A stretch of DNA of 49,986 nucleotides from an uncultured Alphaproteobacteria bacterium (GTDB lineage Bacteria; Pseudomonadota; Alphaproteobacteria; HIMB59; GCA-002718135): NCBI GenBank assembly GCA_902623255.1, contig CACNSY010000010.1, positions 1 through 49,986 of the forward strand. Reading direction: 5' to 3'. This document shows positions 41,812-49,986 of the stretch, in pieces. Each line of letters begins with the position of its first letter. The stretch's first letter is position 1. The position numbers and the translations under genes are program-made. The notes beneath the pieces are model-generated. The model was not told the origin of the DNA, did not search any database, and worked only from the letters and a program-made list of their open reading frames with translations.

Positions 41812-43602
41812 ATGAAAAAATTTCTAATCACATTTGCCATTTTAACTTCAATAATTGCACTTAACAAACATGCGTACAGTGAAAAAGTTCACGGTATTGC
41901 AATGCATGGAACACCAAAGTATGCCAGTGATTTTGAAAATCTAGATTATGTAAACCCAAATGCACCTAAAGGTGGAACGGTAAAATTTGGATCATATGGA
42001 TCTTTTGATAATCTAAATAGGGTAGCTTTTAAAGGTTCTAAAGCTGCTGGTCTTGGGTATGTTAATGATACGTTAATGAGAAGAGTATGGGATGAAGCAT
42101 TCTCTCTCTATGGTTTAATAGCTGAAAAAGTAGAATTGCCAGAAGATAGATCGTCTATTACTTTTTATTTAAATTCAAATGCAACCTTTCATGATGGCTC
42201 ACCAATAACACGCGATGATGTATTGTTTAGTTTAGAAACGTTTCAAACAAAAGGTACTCCAAATCAGAAAAAAACATATGGCAAAGTTATTAAAACTGAA
42301 TTGATTGGAAATGATGGAATAAAAATGATTTTTGAAAATAATGAAGATAAAGAATTACCTCTTATTATTGCAGGTTTTCTTCCTATCATTCCAAAAAAGT
42401 TTTATGAAGATCTTGATGTTACAAAAACATTTTTAGATATCCCTCTTGGCAGTGGTCCATACCAAGTTGATAGTCTCGATCCAGGACGTCAAATAAAATA
42501 CAAACGCGTTGAAAATTATTGGGCAAAAGATTTACCGGTAAATAAAGGTCTCTATAATTTTGATACAATTATTTATGATTATTACAAAGACTCAAATGTC
42601 TTAGTTGAAGCTTTTAAGGTTGGTGAATACGACTTTAGAAGAGAGTACAATGTTAAACGTTGGTTATCAGAATATGATTTCAAAGCTGTCCAGAATGGTG
42701 AAGTAATTTTGACAGAAATGAATAACGATAGACCTGTTGGAATGAATGGTCTTGTGATGAATACAAGACGTGACATATTTAATAATAGAAATGTAAGACT
42801 TGCTTTAAGTTATGCCTATGATCATGAATGGATTAATAAAACAATATATCAAAATGCATATGTGAGAACAGATAGTTATTTTGACAATTCTCCATTAGCT
42901 TCTTCAGGCTTACCGTCAAAAAATGAGTTAGAATTATTGAATGTATGGAAAGATGAAATTCCAGCAGAGGTATTTACGGAAACATTTACTCCACCTATTA
43001 CAGATGGCAGTGGTAATGACCGTAAAAATTTATTGAAAGCAAAAGAAATACTCGAAAAAGAGGGATGGTTTGTTGAAGATGGAAAACTGGTAAAAGATGG
43101 AAAAGAATTCAAGTTTGAGTTCTTGATTGTCAGTCCATCTGATGAGAAAATTGCGTTAGCCTATCAAAGTAATTTAAAAAAACTTGGCATTACAATGGAT
43201 GTAAGAACTGTTGATTCATCACAGTATCAAGAACGTTTGTTAAGTTATGATTTTGATATGATTAAAAGATATTGGGGAGTCAGCTTAAGCCCAGGAAATG
43301 AGCAACAATTTTATTGGGGATCAGAAGTTGGTCAAAAAGATGGAAGCAGAAATTATCCTGGTATCAATAGTCCAGCAGTTGATGCATTAATTGAAAAATT
43401 AATTAGTGCAACAAATAGAGAAGAATTAACAACAGCGATCCACGCACTTGATAGAGTATTGTTATGGGGTCACTATGTAGTTCCTCTTTATCATAGCAAC
43501 AAAGACAGAATAGCTTATTGGGATTTTTTTGAATACCCAGACGAAATTCCACTTTACGGAATTGTAATTGAGTCTTGGTGGATTAATAAAGATAAACAAT
43601 AA
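41812..43602 (+). CDS. YejA-like periplasmic oligopeptide-binding protein (family 5)
   Basis: 596 aa, signal peptide ending near HAYSE. Opens HGIAMHGTPKYASDFENLDYVNPNAPKGGTVKFGSYGSFDNLN, the typical YejA start, and continues as an SBP family 5 (DppA/OppA) fold with YDHEWINKTIYQN and DSSQYQERL segments. It should bind peptides or related compounds for an ABC importer; no yejB/E/F permease or ATPase genes are adjacent, so it is an orphan here. AGGA seven bases before the ATG supports the start. Confidence 0.88.
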   Translation: MKKFLITFAILTSIIALNKHAYSEKVHGIAMHGTPKYASDFENLDYVNPNAPKGGTVKFGSYGSFDNLNRVAFKGSKAAGLGYVNDTLMRRVWDEAFSLYGLIAEKVELPEDRSSITFYLNSNATFHDGSPITRDDVLFSLETFQTKGTPNQKKTYGKVIKTELIGNDGIKMIFENNEDKELPLIIAGFLPIIPKKFYEDLDVTKTFLDIPLGSGPYQVDSLDPGRQIKYKRVENYWAKDLPVNKGLYNFDTIIYDYYKDSNVLVEAFKVGEYDFRREYNVKRWLSEYDFKAVQNGEVILTEMNNDRPVGMNGLVMNTRRDIFNNRNVRLALSYAYDHEWINKTIYQNAYVRTDSYFDNSPLASSGLPSKNELELLNVWKDEIPAEVFTETFTPPITDGSGNDRKNLLKAKEILEKEGWFVEDGKLVKDGKEFKFEFLIVSPSDEKIALAYQSNLKKLGITMDVRTVDSSQYQERLLSYDFDMIKRYWGVSLSPGNEQQFYWGSEVGQKDGSRNYPGINSPAVDALIEKLISATNREELTTAIHALDRVLLWGHYVVPLYHSNKDRIAYWDFFEYPDEIPLYGIVIESWWINKDKQ

Positions 43603-43623
43603 AATAAGTAATCAAATTTTGTT

Positions 43624-44508
43624 ATGAGTCATACAAGAGCTAACATACTTATGTTAATTGCCTCACTTATATGGGGAACAGCTTTTGTCAGCCAAACTAC
43701 TGGAATGGGAGCCATAGGTCCATTTACTTTTAGCTTTGGAAGATTCTTTTTTGCTTTTTTAACGGTAATTCCATTTGCGATTTATCTAGAACAACAAAAT
43801 ATTTTTAAAATATTAAGTGATAGAAAAAAAGTTTATCTTTGTTTGGCTACAGGTTTTTTTCTTTTTGGTGGTATGGGGCTTCAACAATACGCTTTACAAA
43901 AATCATTAATATCAAATGCTGCTTTTCTTAGCACTCTTTACGTTCCCTTTGTTGGAATAATTTCAAGATTCATAATTAAAAAACAGGTACACTGGATTAT
44001 CTGGATTGCCATTTTACTTTGTTTGTATGGATCATATCTTTTGTCCTCTAATCAATCAGTTGAAATTCAACAATCAGATTCACTATTGTTTATTGCAGCT
44101 TTGTTTTTTGCCTTACATATTATTTGTATCGATATTTTTATGAAAGAACTAAACAGTCCTTTTTTATTTGGAAGTATTCAGTACTTTATTGTTTTTGTTT
44201 TATCTATGATCCTAGCTTTTATGTGGGAGGAACCAAAACTCTCCAATATGCAAATTGAGTGGTTTGAAATTTTATACACGGGTATTTTTTCTGCTGGCAT
44301 TGGATATACACTTCAAATTATTGCTCAACATAAAGCTAATCCTGCTCCTGCTGCTATTATTTTATCAATGGAGTCAGTCTTTGCTGCAATAGCAGGTTGG
44401 ATACTTTTAAATCAAGTTTTAGACACACAAAAAATACTTGGATGCCTTGCAATATTTATTGGAGTCATTATAGTACAATTAGTACCAATAATTATTAAAC
44501 AAAAATGA
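43624..44508 (+). CDS. EamA/DMT-family transporter
   Basis: 294 aa, ten membrane helices, two EamA repeats. The start ILMLIASLIWGTAFVSQTTGM and SAGIGYTLQIIAQHKANPAPAAIILSMESVFAAIAGWILLNQ are typical of the RhaT/YdcZ-like DMT branch. Overlaps the sugar-kinase gene by four bases, so possibly a nucleoside or sugar carrier. Confidence 0.88.
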   Translation: MSHTRANILMLIASLIWGTAFVSQTTGMGAIGPFTFSFGRFFFAFLTVIPFAIYLEQQNIFKILSDRKKVYLCLATGFFLFGGMGLQQYALQKSLISNAAFLSTLYVPFVGIISRFIIKKQVHWIIWIAILLCLYGSYLLSSNQSVEIQQSDSLLFIAALFFALHIICIDIFMKELNSPFLFGSIQYFIVFVLSMILAFMWEEPKLSNMQIEWFEILYTGIFSAGIGYTLQIIAQHKANPAPAAIILSMESVFAAIAGWILLNQVLDTQKILGCLAIFIGVIIVQLVPIIIKQK

Positions 44509-45479
44509 GTGATAAATTAGACGTAGTTGGAATTGGAAATGCTATGGTAGATGCCATAATTCCTTCCAATCAAAGTGAAATTGAAAAACATGAAATTAAT
44601 AGAGATTCTATGAATCTTATTGATGAAAATTTAAAAAATAATTTACATGAAAGTTATTCCATCAGAGAAATGGCTGGTGGAGGTTCCCTTGGTAACTCCA
44701 TGTTTGGTATCACCTCTTTTGGCGGTAATGGAAGTTTTATTGGAAAAATTAAAAATGATGAAATTGGAGTATACCTTCAAAAAGATATGATCCGGGAAGG
44801 ACTAAAATTTCCATTGGGATTTACATCTCCTGATATTTCAACTGGATGTTGTACAATTTTTGTTGAAGAAGATGGAACTAGAACAATGTGTACTTTTCTT
44901 GGTGCTGGAACATTAATAGGTCCTGAAGATATAAAAGAGGATGATATTAAAAATCATAAAATTGCATATTTGGAAGGCTACTTGTGGGACAATGAGAATG
45001 CAAAAAAGGCTATGAAAAAAATGGTGGATATTTGCAAAGCTGATAATCAAAAAATTGCATTTACTTTATCTGATCTTTTTTGTGTTGATAGACACAGAGA
45101 TTCTTTTAAAGAATTAATAACTGAGAATGTTGATATTCTTTTTGCTAACGAAGATGAAATCAAAGCAATGGCACAAACAGAAAGTTTTGAAGAAGGTCTA
45201 GAGTATGCAAAATCATTAAATATAATTGCTGCGATTACTAAAGGAAGTAGTGGATCAGTTATTGTTTCTGGTAATGACATCACTGAAGTTGCTGCAAAAA
45301 AAGTAGAAAAAGTTGTAGATACAACTGGAGCTGGAGATTTATTTGCAGCTGGTTTTTTATTTGGTTATTCTAAAGGTAAAGCAATGGATGAATGCGGTAA
45401 TTACGCATCAATTGCTGCCGCAGAAATTATTTCGCATTATGGTGCAAGACCTTTAGTAAAATTATCTAATTTAATTTAG
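44505..45479 (+). CDS. PfkB-family kinase, probable adenosine kinase
   Basis: 324 aa ribokinase-fold enzyme. VVGIGNAMVDAI, the substrate-side GGGSLGNSMFGITSFGG, and the ATP/catalytic motif DTTGAGDLFAAGFLFG near 288-303. Best fits the adenosine/inosine kinase-like group of alphaproteobacteria. It lies tail to tail with adenosine deaminase (14-base overlap), consistent with purine-nucleoside salvage. Confidence 0.88.
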   Translation: MSDKLDVVGIGNAMVDAIIPSNQSEIEKHEINRDSMNLIDENLKNNLHESYSIREMAGGGSLGNSMFGITSFGGNGSFIGKIKNDEIGVYLQKDMIREGLKFPLGFTSPDISTGCCTIFVEEDGTRTMCTFLGAGTLIGPEDIKEDDIKNHKIAYLEGYLWDNENAKKAMKKMVDICKADNQKIAFTLSDLFCVDRHRDSFKELITENVDILFANEDEIKAMAQTESFEEGLEYAKSLNIIAAITKGSSGSVIVSGNDITEVAAKKVEKVVDTTGAGDLFAAGFLFGYSKGKAMDECGNYASIAAAEIISHYGARPLVKLSNLI

Positions 45480-46446
45480 ATAATAATTTATTTTTATTTT
45501 CTTCATCACAAAAAGAATACTTAATTGCGTTATGAGTAAGTGAAGTAAGTTCTTTTTCATTTAAACCTAAATCTTCCATAACCTTATACTCACCGTTTAT
45601 TGTTGCATTGAAAAAAGGAGGGTCATCCGAATTGACTGTTACTTTTACTCCTTGATCAAATAATGTTTTCACAGGATGATCTACATAATCTTTGTAAATT
45701 TTAGTTGCAATATTACTTGTTGGACAAGTTTCTAGAATGATATCTTTATCAATTATTTCTTTGACTAAATCAGGATCCTCTATTGATCGAACTCCGTGAC
45801 CTAATCTTGTTGGATGTAGAAGGTTGATAGCATTCCTTATATTTACAGGACCATCCCATTCACCTGCATGAACAGTAATTGGAAAATTTTCTTTTTTTAA
45901 CATATCAAATGTTTCAACAAATAAGCTTGGAGGAAAATGCAATTCATCCCCAGCCAAACCAAAACCAACTAAACAAGGATGAGGATTATTTAAAACTTCC
46001 TCTGCAGTCCCTTTTACTGACTCTGGTCCTAAATGTCTGATCCCATTCATTATGTAACGTGAAACAATACCAAAATCCTCTTCAGCTTTTTTAGAAGCTT
46101 CATAAACTCCTTCAATAAATGAATGATAAGTCATACCTTTTTCTTTAGCATGAGTAGAGGAAATCATCGCCTCAACATAAAGAACATTATTGGCGGCACA
46201 ATCTTTTAGATATTCATACGTTAATTCAAAATAATCTTCTGGTGTATGTATTACAGAAGTAACGATGTCATATTTTTTTATAAAATCATAAAAATCATCC
46301 CATTGGTATGCGTACTTTGATCCAAACATTTCTTCTGCTATTTCATAGTTGTTTCGTTTAGCAAATTTTTTACATAAAGTTGGCGTTATAGTTGCCTCTA
46401 AATGAACATGGATTTCTGCTTTTTTGACTGAATTAAAAATATTCAT
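45466..46446 (-). CDS. add: Adenosine deaminase
   Basis: 326 aa with start chosen at ATG 46446 (MNIFNSVKKAEIHVHLEATIT). Zinc-ligand motifs: HVHLEA near 13-18, VHAGEW, LGHGVRS, and VNSDDPPFF. It converts adenosine to inosine. A longer in-frame start (46557) would overlap the divergent M48 protease by about 80 bases and add a hydrophobic tail not seen in the family, so I reject it. Note EATI where most family members have DGSL after HLH. Confidence 0.9.
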   Translation of the reverse strand: MNIFNSVKKAEIHVHLEATITPTLCKKFAKRNNYEIAEEMFGSKYAYQWDDFYDFIKKYDIVTSVIHTPEDYFELTYEYLKDCAANNVLYVEAMISSTHAKEKGMTYHSFIEGVYEASKKAEEDFGIVSRYIMNGIRHLGPESVKGTAEEVLNNPHPCLVGFGLAGDELHFPPSLFVETFDMLKKENFPITVHAGEWDGPVNIRNAINLLHPTRLGHGVRSIEDPDLVKEIIDKDIILETCPTSNIATKIYKDYVDHPVKTLFDQGVKVTVNSDDPPFFNATINGEYKVMEDLGLNEKELTSLTHNAIKYSFCDEENKNKLLSKLN

Positions 46447-46474
46447 ATAAAAAAAATACCTATATAATAATAAT

Positions 46475-47386
46475 ATGGAAGCAAGAATAAATAGAAGAAG
46501 CTTTGTTTTTGGCGCAAGTTGCTCTTTATGTGGTTCGATGATTTTACCTTCTTGCACACAAGTACCATTAACAAATCGAAGTCAGTTAAACTTATATGAT
46601 AGCAATCTACCTATAATTTTAATGGGAGGTGGCGTGGCAGGTCTTCCAAAGATTTATCCTAATGAAAAAGCTCTTAATCAAGAAGTTGATAAAACATATT
46701 CAAGATTTTTATCAAAAGCTAAAGAAGATAAAATTCTTTTAGATAACACAGATGAATCAAAAAAAATTGAAGAAATCGGAAAGGAAATTTATACCTCTCT
46801 AGATACATTTTATATTAATAAGCGTGAAAAAAATCCTGTAGAAAATTTTAACTGGCAATTTGCTCTAATTGAATCTGATACAAAAAATGCATGGTGTATG
46901 CCTGGTGGTAAAATTGCTTTCTATACTGGCATACTTCCTGTTTGTAAAAATGATGATGGGATTGCTGCAGTTATGGGTCATGAAATTGCACATGCATTTG
47001 CTAGACACACAGTAGAAAAATTAACTCAAGCATCTATGATGCAAATGGCAACAATTGGAATATCGCGAAGTAAATATGCAGAACTTCTTAATAAATCTTT
47101 TAGAGTAGGAAATGTAGGAGGTAATGTTTACAACTCCGTTGTAAAGTATGGTATTTTTCTTCCATTTAGTAGAAAGATGGAAAGTGAAGCTGATTACTTA
47201 GGCATGGGATTTATGAATCTTGCTGGATTTAATATTAAAGAACCAGCTAAATTATGGCAAAGAATGATGTCAAGTCAAGAAGGGAGGGTGCCTGAATTTA
47301 TGGGATCACATCCAAGTCCTGATAATAGATCAAAAAAGTTTCTTGAATGGGAAAGTGAAATTTTAGATAAATTTCCCCAAGTTTAA
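46475..47386 (+). CDS. M48-family metallopeptidase, exported lipoprotein
   Basis: 303 aa. Twin arginine (NRRSFVFGA) and a probable lipobox ending in LPSC (C27) at the N-terminus suggest export with lipid anchoring. Zinc motif HEIAHAFARH (about 168-177) is HExxH and EADYLGM supplies the third ligand. Family members act as envelope quality-control proteases. Starts 28 bases from the divergent adenosine deaminase. Confidence 0.88.
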   Translation: MEARINRRSFVFGASCSLCGSMILPSCTQVPLTNRSQLNLYDSNLPIILMGGGVAGLPKIYPNEKALNQEVDKTYSRFLSKAKEDKILLDNTDESKKIEEIGKEIYTSLDTFYINKREKNPVENFNWQFALIESDTKNAWCMPGGKIAFYTGILPVCKNDDGIAAVMGHEIAHAFARHTVEKLTQASMMQMATIGISRSKYAELLNKSFRVGNVGGNVYNSVVKYGIFLPFSRKMESEADYLGMGFMNLAGFNIKEPAKLWQRMMSSQEGRVPEFMGSHPSPDNRSKKFLEWESEILDKFPQV

Positions 47387-47407
47387 TTTTAGTGTAATAG
47401 GTATTTT

Positions 47408-48454
47408 ATGATTGCTGTTGAAGTTAAAGATCTTACTCATTCAATTAATAATAAAAAAATTTTAAATAATATTAATTTTAATCTCAATAAAGATAGTATC
47501 TCTTGTATTTTGGGACCGTCAGGTAGTGGAAAAACTACTTTATTAAAGCTCATAGCAGGTCTTGAAAAAGTACAATCAGGTAAAATTATTATTAATGGTG
47601 AAGAAGTAAGCAGTACTGCAAAACACTTACCTACAGAAAAAAGAAAAATTGGTTTTTTATTTCAAGATTACGCTCTATTCCCACATTTGACAGTAAAAGA
47701 AAATTTGAGATTTCCAACTAACGCTAAAAATTCAACTAATAATGTTGATGAAATTATTGAATTAATAAAATTACCTAATTCACTAGATAAATACCCACAC
47801 GAGTTAAGTGGTGGTGAACAACAAAGAGTTGCACTTGCACGATCTATAATTTCACAACCCGATTTACTTTTATTAGATGAGCCTTTTTCAAGTTTAGATT
47901 TAAGCCTTCGAGAAGAGGTGAGAGATGATACGCTGCATCTATTACAAAAATCAAATGTGTCTGTAATTATAGTCACTCATGATCCTTTCGAGGCAATGTT
48001 TATCTCAAATCATATAAATATTTTTGATAAATCAGGTTCGATTGTACAGTCAGGAACTCCGAATGATCTCTACAACAATCCAAAAAATTCATATGTTACA
48101 GGTTTTTTTGGTGAAACAAATAAATTTGAAGGTGTTGTTAAAGAATCTCACATTTACACACCAGTTGGTAAAATTAAAACACCTGGAAATTTAGAAGGTG
48201 AGAAAGTTGTAGTACACATAAGACCTCAAGGTATAAAACTCAACAAACAACCAACACCAGTTAATGGAATTAAGGGAACTGTTATGGCGTCAAAATTAAT
48301 GGGGTCATTTAGTTTTATCCATTTATCTGTGTTAGATAATAATAATGAAGTTGTTCATGTTCATAGCCACATGCCTGCTGACTTTAATCCAAAACAATCG
48401 TCTGCAGTCGAGATAGAAATTGATAATGATCAGGCTTATATTTTTAAGAATTAA
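47408..48454 (+). CDS. Ferric-iron-type ABC transporter ATPase (FbpC/AfuC-like)
   Basis: 348 aa. Walker A GPSGSGKTT (about 37-45), Q-loop FLFQDYALFPHLTV, signature LSGGEQQRVALARS, Walker B LLLLDEPFSSLD, and a C-terminal TOBE region (VHIRPQGIKL). Located tail to tail with the matching iron-type permease (48458 onward). The binding protein is not in the window. Confidence 0.88.
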   Translation: MIAVEVKDLTHSINNKKILNNINFNLNKDSISCILGPSGSGKTTLLKLIAGLEKVQSGKIIINGEEVSSTAKHLPTEKRKIGFLFQDYALFPHLTVKENLRFPTNAKNSTNNVDEIIELIKLPNSLDKYPHELSGGEQQRVALARSIISQPDLLLLDEPFSSLDLSLREEVRDDTLHLLQKSNVSVIIVTHDPFEAMFISNHINIFDKSGSIVQSGTPNDLYNNPKNSYVTGFFGETNKFEGVVKESHIYTPVGKIKTPGNLEGEKVVVHIRPQGIKLNKQPTPVNGIKGTVMASKLMGSFSFIHLSVLDNNNEVVHVHSHMPADFNPKQSSAVEIEIDNDQAYIFKN

Positions 48455-48457
48455 GTT

Positions 48458-49986
48458 TTAGTTTTTTATTGATTTAGTAATTGTTCTGTTAAGAAAAATT
48501 ACCGGTCCTAATCCAGCAATAACGATAATTAGAGCTGCAAATGCTGACTCCTCCAACATTTCATCAGAGGCATATTGATAAACATAGGTTGCTAGTGTCT
48601 CAAAATTAAATGGTCTTAATAAAAGTGTTATTGGAAGTTCTTTTAAGATGTCTACGAAAACTAATATTCCTCCAACTAATAAATTTGTATACAGCAAGGG
48701 TAATATAATTTTTCTTATACTTTTGAAAAAGCTAACACCCATTGTTCTTGATGCATCTAATAAGTTTGGATGAATTCTTGAAATACCTGATGTAATTGCT
48801 CCATTACCAACAGCTAAAAATCTTATACTATACGCGAATAATAAAATTATAAATCCACCAACAGCATAACTCATACGAAAATAAATTAAATCATTAAGCC
48901 ACCCAACAAAGACAACTATTCCAACAGCAAGAATTGTTCCTGGAAAAGCATAACCAGAAGAAGCAAAAAATATTAAAATTTTATGGAAATTATTTGATTT
49001 ATATGCCCCAACTATAATCATTAATAAGGATAGCAACATAATGAATGATGAAGAAATAAATGCTAAAGATATACTTGATAGTGTTATTTGAAAAATTTCA
49101 AAAAAATTTATTATAGAATAACCTTTAATTACAAAATTCAATAAAATTGAAACAGGTATTATAAAACCAAGACTTAAAGGTATTAGGCAAATTAAAAACA
49201 ATAAAGAATTTTTGACACCAGAAACTGTTTGGGTTGGTGTATAAGATGCACCACTATATTTTTCATGAAATTTTCTGCTACGCCTACCCAAATACTCTAA
49301 AGTTAAAAGTACTATAACAATCATAAATAAAATACTAGAAATCTGTGATGCGCCAGATAGACTATTCATTCCTAACCAAACATTAAATACGCCTAAGGTT
49401 AATGTTTCAATTGCAAAATAATCAACTGTCCCAAAATCAGAAATTGTTTCCATTAGTACTAAGGCCAAGCCAGCAATTATACCAGGACGACCAAATGGAA
49501 TAGCAACATTGAAAAAGGAATTCCTTCCATAAATAGAACTAGTTTGAAAAAAAGATATAGGTGTCGTTATAAATGATGCTCTAGTCATTAAATATACGTA
49601 TGGATACAATACAGAAGACATTACCAAAATTGCACCTTCCATTGATCGCACATTTGGAAACCAGTAATCTTTTGAGCTCGTCCAACCAAATATGTCTCTT
49701 AGCAATGATTGAAGAGGACCAGCATATTCAAAAAAATCGGTATAAGTATAGGCAATAATATAAGCTGGAACAGCAGCTGGTAATAATAACATCCATTCAA
49801 AAAATTTTTTCCCAAAAAAATTATATCTTGTCACTATCCAAGCAGTGGTCACACCAAAGACTAAACTTAATCCTCCAACACCAAACATTAGAATTATTGT
49901 ATTGGTTAGATATCTGGGTAAAACAGTAGAAAATAGATGTGGCCATAGTGATGTATCGCCTAAAATCGCGTAATAAAATATTGAAA
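48458..49986 (-). CDS. Ferric-iron-type ABC transporter permease (FbpB-like), cut by window end
   Basis: At least 508 codons: the reading frame continues past the internal ATG at 49888 to the window edge (SLWPHLFSTVLPRYLTNTIIL) in a sequence typical of the family, so the true start lies outside. A two-module permease with about 12 helices, with EAA-like loops ASFITTPISFFQTSSIYGR and LLDASRTMGVSFFKSIRKIILP. Imports ferric iron (or another cation) with the ATPase at 47408; the binding protein is presumably upstream, beyond the edge. Confidence 0.9.
   Translation of the reverse strand, partial: SIFYYAILGDTSLWPHLFSTVLPRYLTNTIILMFGVGGLSLVFGVTTAWIVTRYNFFGKKFFEWMLLLPAAVPAYIIAYTYTDFFEYAGPLQSLLRDIFGWTSSKDYWFPNVRSMEGAILVMSSVLYPYVYLMTRASFITTPISFFQTSSIYGRNSFFNVAIPFGRPGIIAGLALVLMETISDFGTVDYFAIETLTLGVFNVWLGMNSLSGASQISSILFMIVIVLLTLEYLGRRSRKFHEKYSGASYTPTQTVSGVKNSLLFLICLIPLSLGFIIPVSILLNFVIKGYSIINFFEIFQITLSSISLAFISSSFIMLLSLLMIIVGAYKSNNFHKILIFFASSGYAFPGTILAVGIVVFVGWLNDLIYFRMSYAVGGFIILLFAYSIRFLAVGNGAITSGISRIHPNLLDASRTMGVSFFKSIRKIILPLLYTNLLVGGILVFVDILKELPITLLLRPFNFETLATYVYQYASDEMLEESAFAALIIVIAGLGPVIFLNRTITKSIKN

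Noticed and set aside
46447..46557. Extra N-terminal 37 codons of adenosine deaminase
   Set aside because: The extension overlaps the divergent M48 protease start, has a hydrophobic stretch not seen in the family, and the family alignment starts near ATG 46446.
1..49986. Prophage, insertion sequence, CRISPR array, tRNA or rRNA
   Set aside because: No transposase, integrase, phage gene, regularly spaced repeat or recognisable structural RNA was seen in the window.

Overview
The window comes from a small, very AT-rich (roughly 30% G+C by eye), tightly packed bacterial genome. Genes abut or overlap by a few bases, no gene-free stretch exceeds 200 bases, and I see no insertion sequences, tRNAs, rRNAs or CRISPRs. 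The gene families (DUF3333-type PstA, NDUFS6-like zinc finger, TIGR02300, PlcP/Agt, AqpS/ArsC, PhnW/PhnY/PhnA/PhnZ, YejA-like binding protein) fit a streamlined marine alphaproteobacterium of the SAR11 or HIMB59/AEGEAN-169 kind. The lineage is an inference from gene content; no 16S or marker phylogeny is available here.

Layout. 1-5443: housekeeping genes (the N-terminal part of tsaB, a secreted polysaccharide deacetylase, a Bax-like glucosaminidase, nfuA, trpS, murJ). 5498-12967, minus strand: a phosphate-sensing and uptake operon read SET methyltransferase, phoR, pstS, pstC, pstA, pstB, phoU, phoB. 13054-15534, plus strand: plcP, agt and an AqpS-like channel, for phospholipid replacement and probably arsenite export. 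15531-19093: ppx, a SixA-type phosphatase and ppk1 (polyphosphate turnover). 19234-21722: arsC with a 75-aa membrane protein, then a PhoU-like DUF47 protein with a PiT phosphate transporter. 21725-37096: a phosphonate/organophosphorus region with phnZ, a dual-specificity phosphatase and a secreted polysaccharide-lyase-like protein on one strand; phnW, an AllA-like protein and a phosphodiesterase on the other; a methyltransferase, a phosphonoacetaldehyde-reductase-like Fe-ADH and a MetE-like protein; a UgpB-type binding protein; phnY (dehydrogenase), phnA; and a UgpC/A/E-type ATPase with two permeases. 37111-49986: mixed genes (two EamA transporters, small zinc proteins, MFS, msrPQ with a cytochrome c, YejA-like binding protein, purine salvage kinase and deaminase, M48 protease, and a ferric-iron-type ABC transporter cut by the window end).

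About 31 kb (5.5-37 kb) is therefore almost entirely devoted to phosphorus: sensing, high- and low-affinity phosphate uptake, polyphosphate storage, lipid phosphorus sparing, defence against arsenate entering with phosphate, and phosphonate use. Degenerate 7-4-7 direct repeats related to the PhoB box (best example TTGTAAT-N4-TTGTAAC before phoB) recur before phoB, the UgpB-like gene and the Ugp-type ATPase, with weaker versions before pstS, plcP and the PiT operon, which suggests one regulon. The least explained parts are the SET methyltransferase heading the phoR-pst operon, a PhnZ-like oxygenase without its usual PhnY dioxygenase but in an operon with a phosphatase and a lyase-like secreted protein, and the MetE-like/Fe-ADH/methyltransferase operon next to the phosphonate genes.
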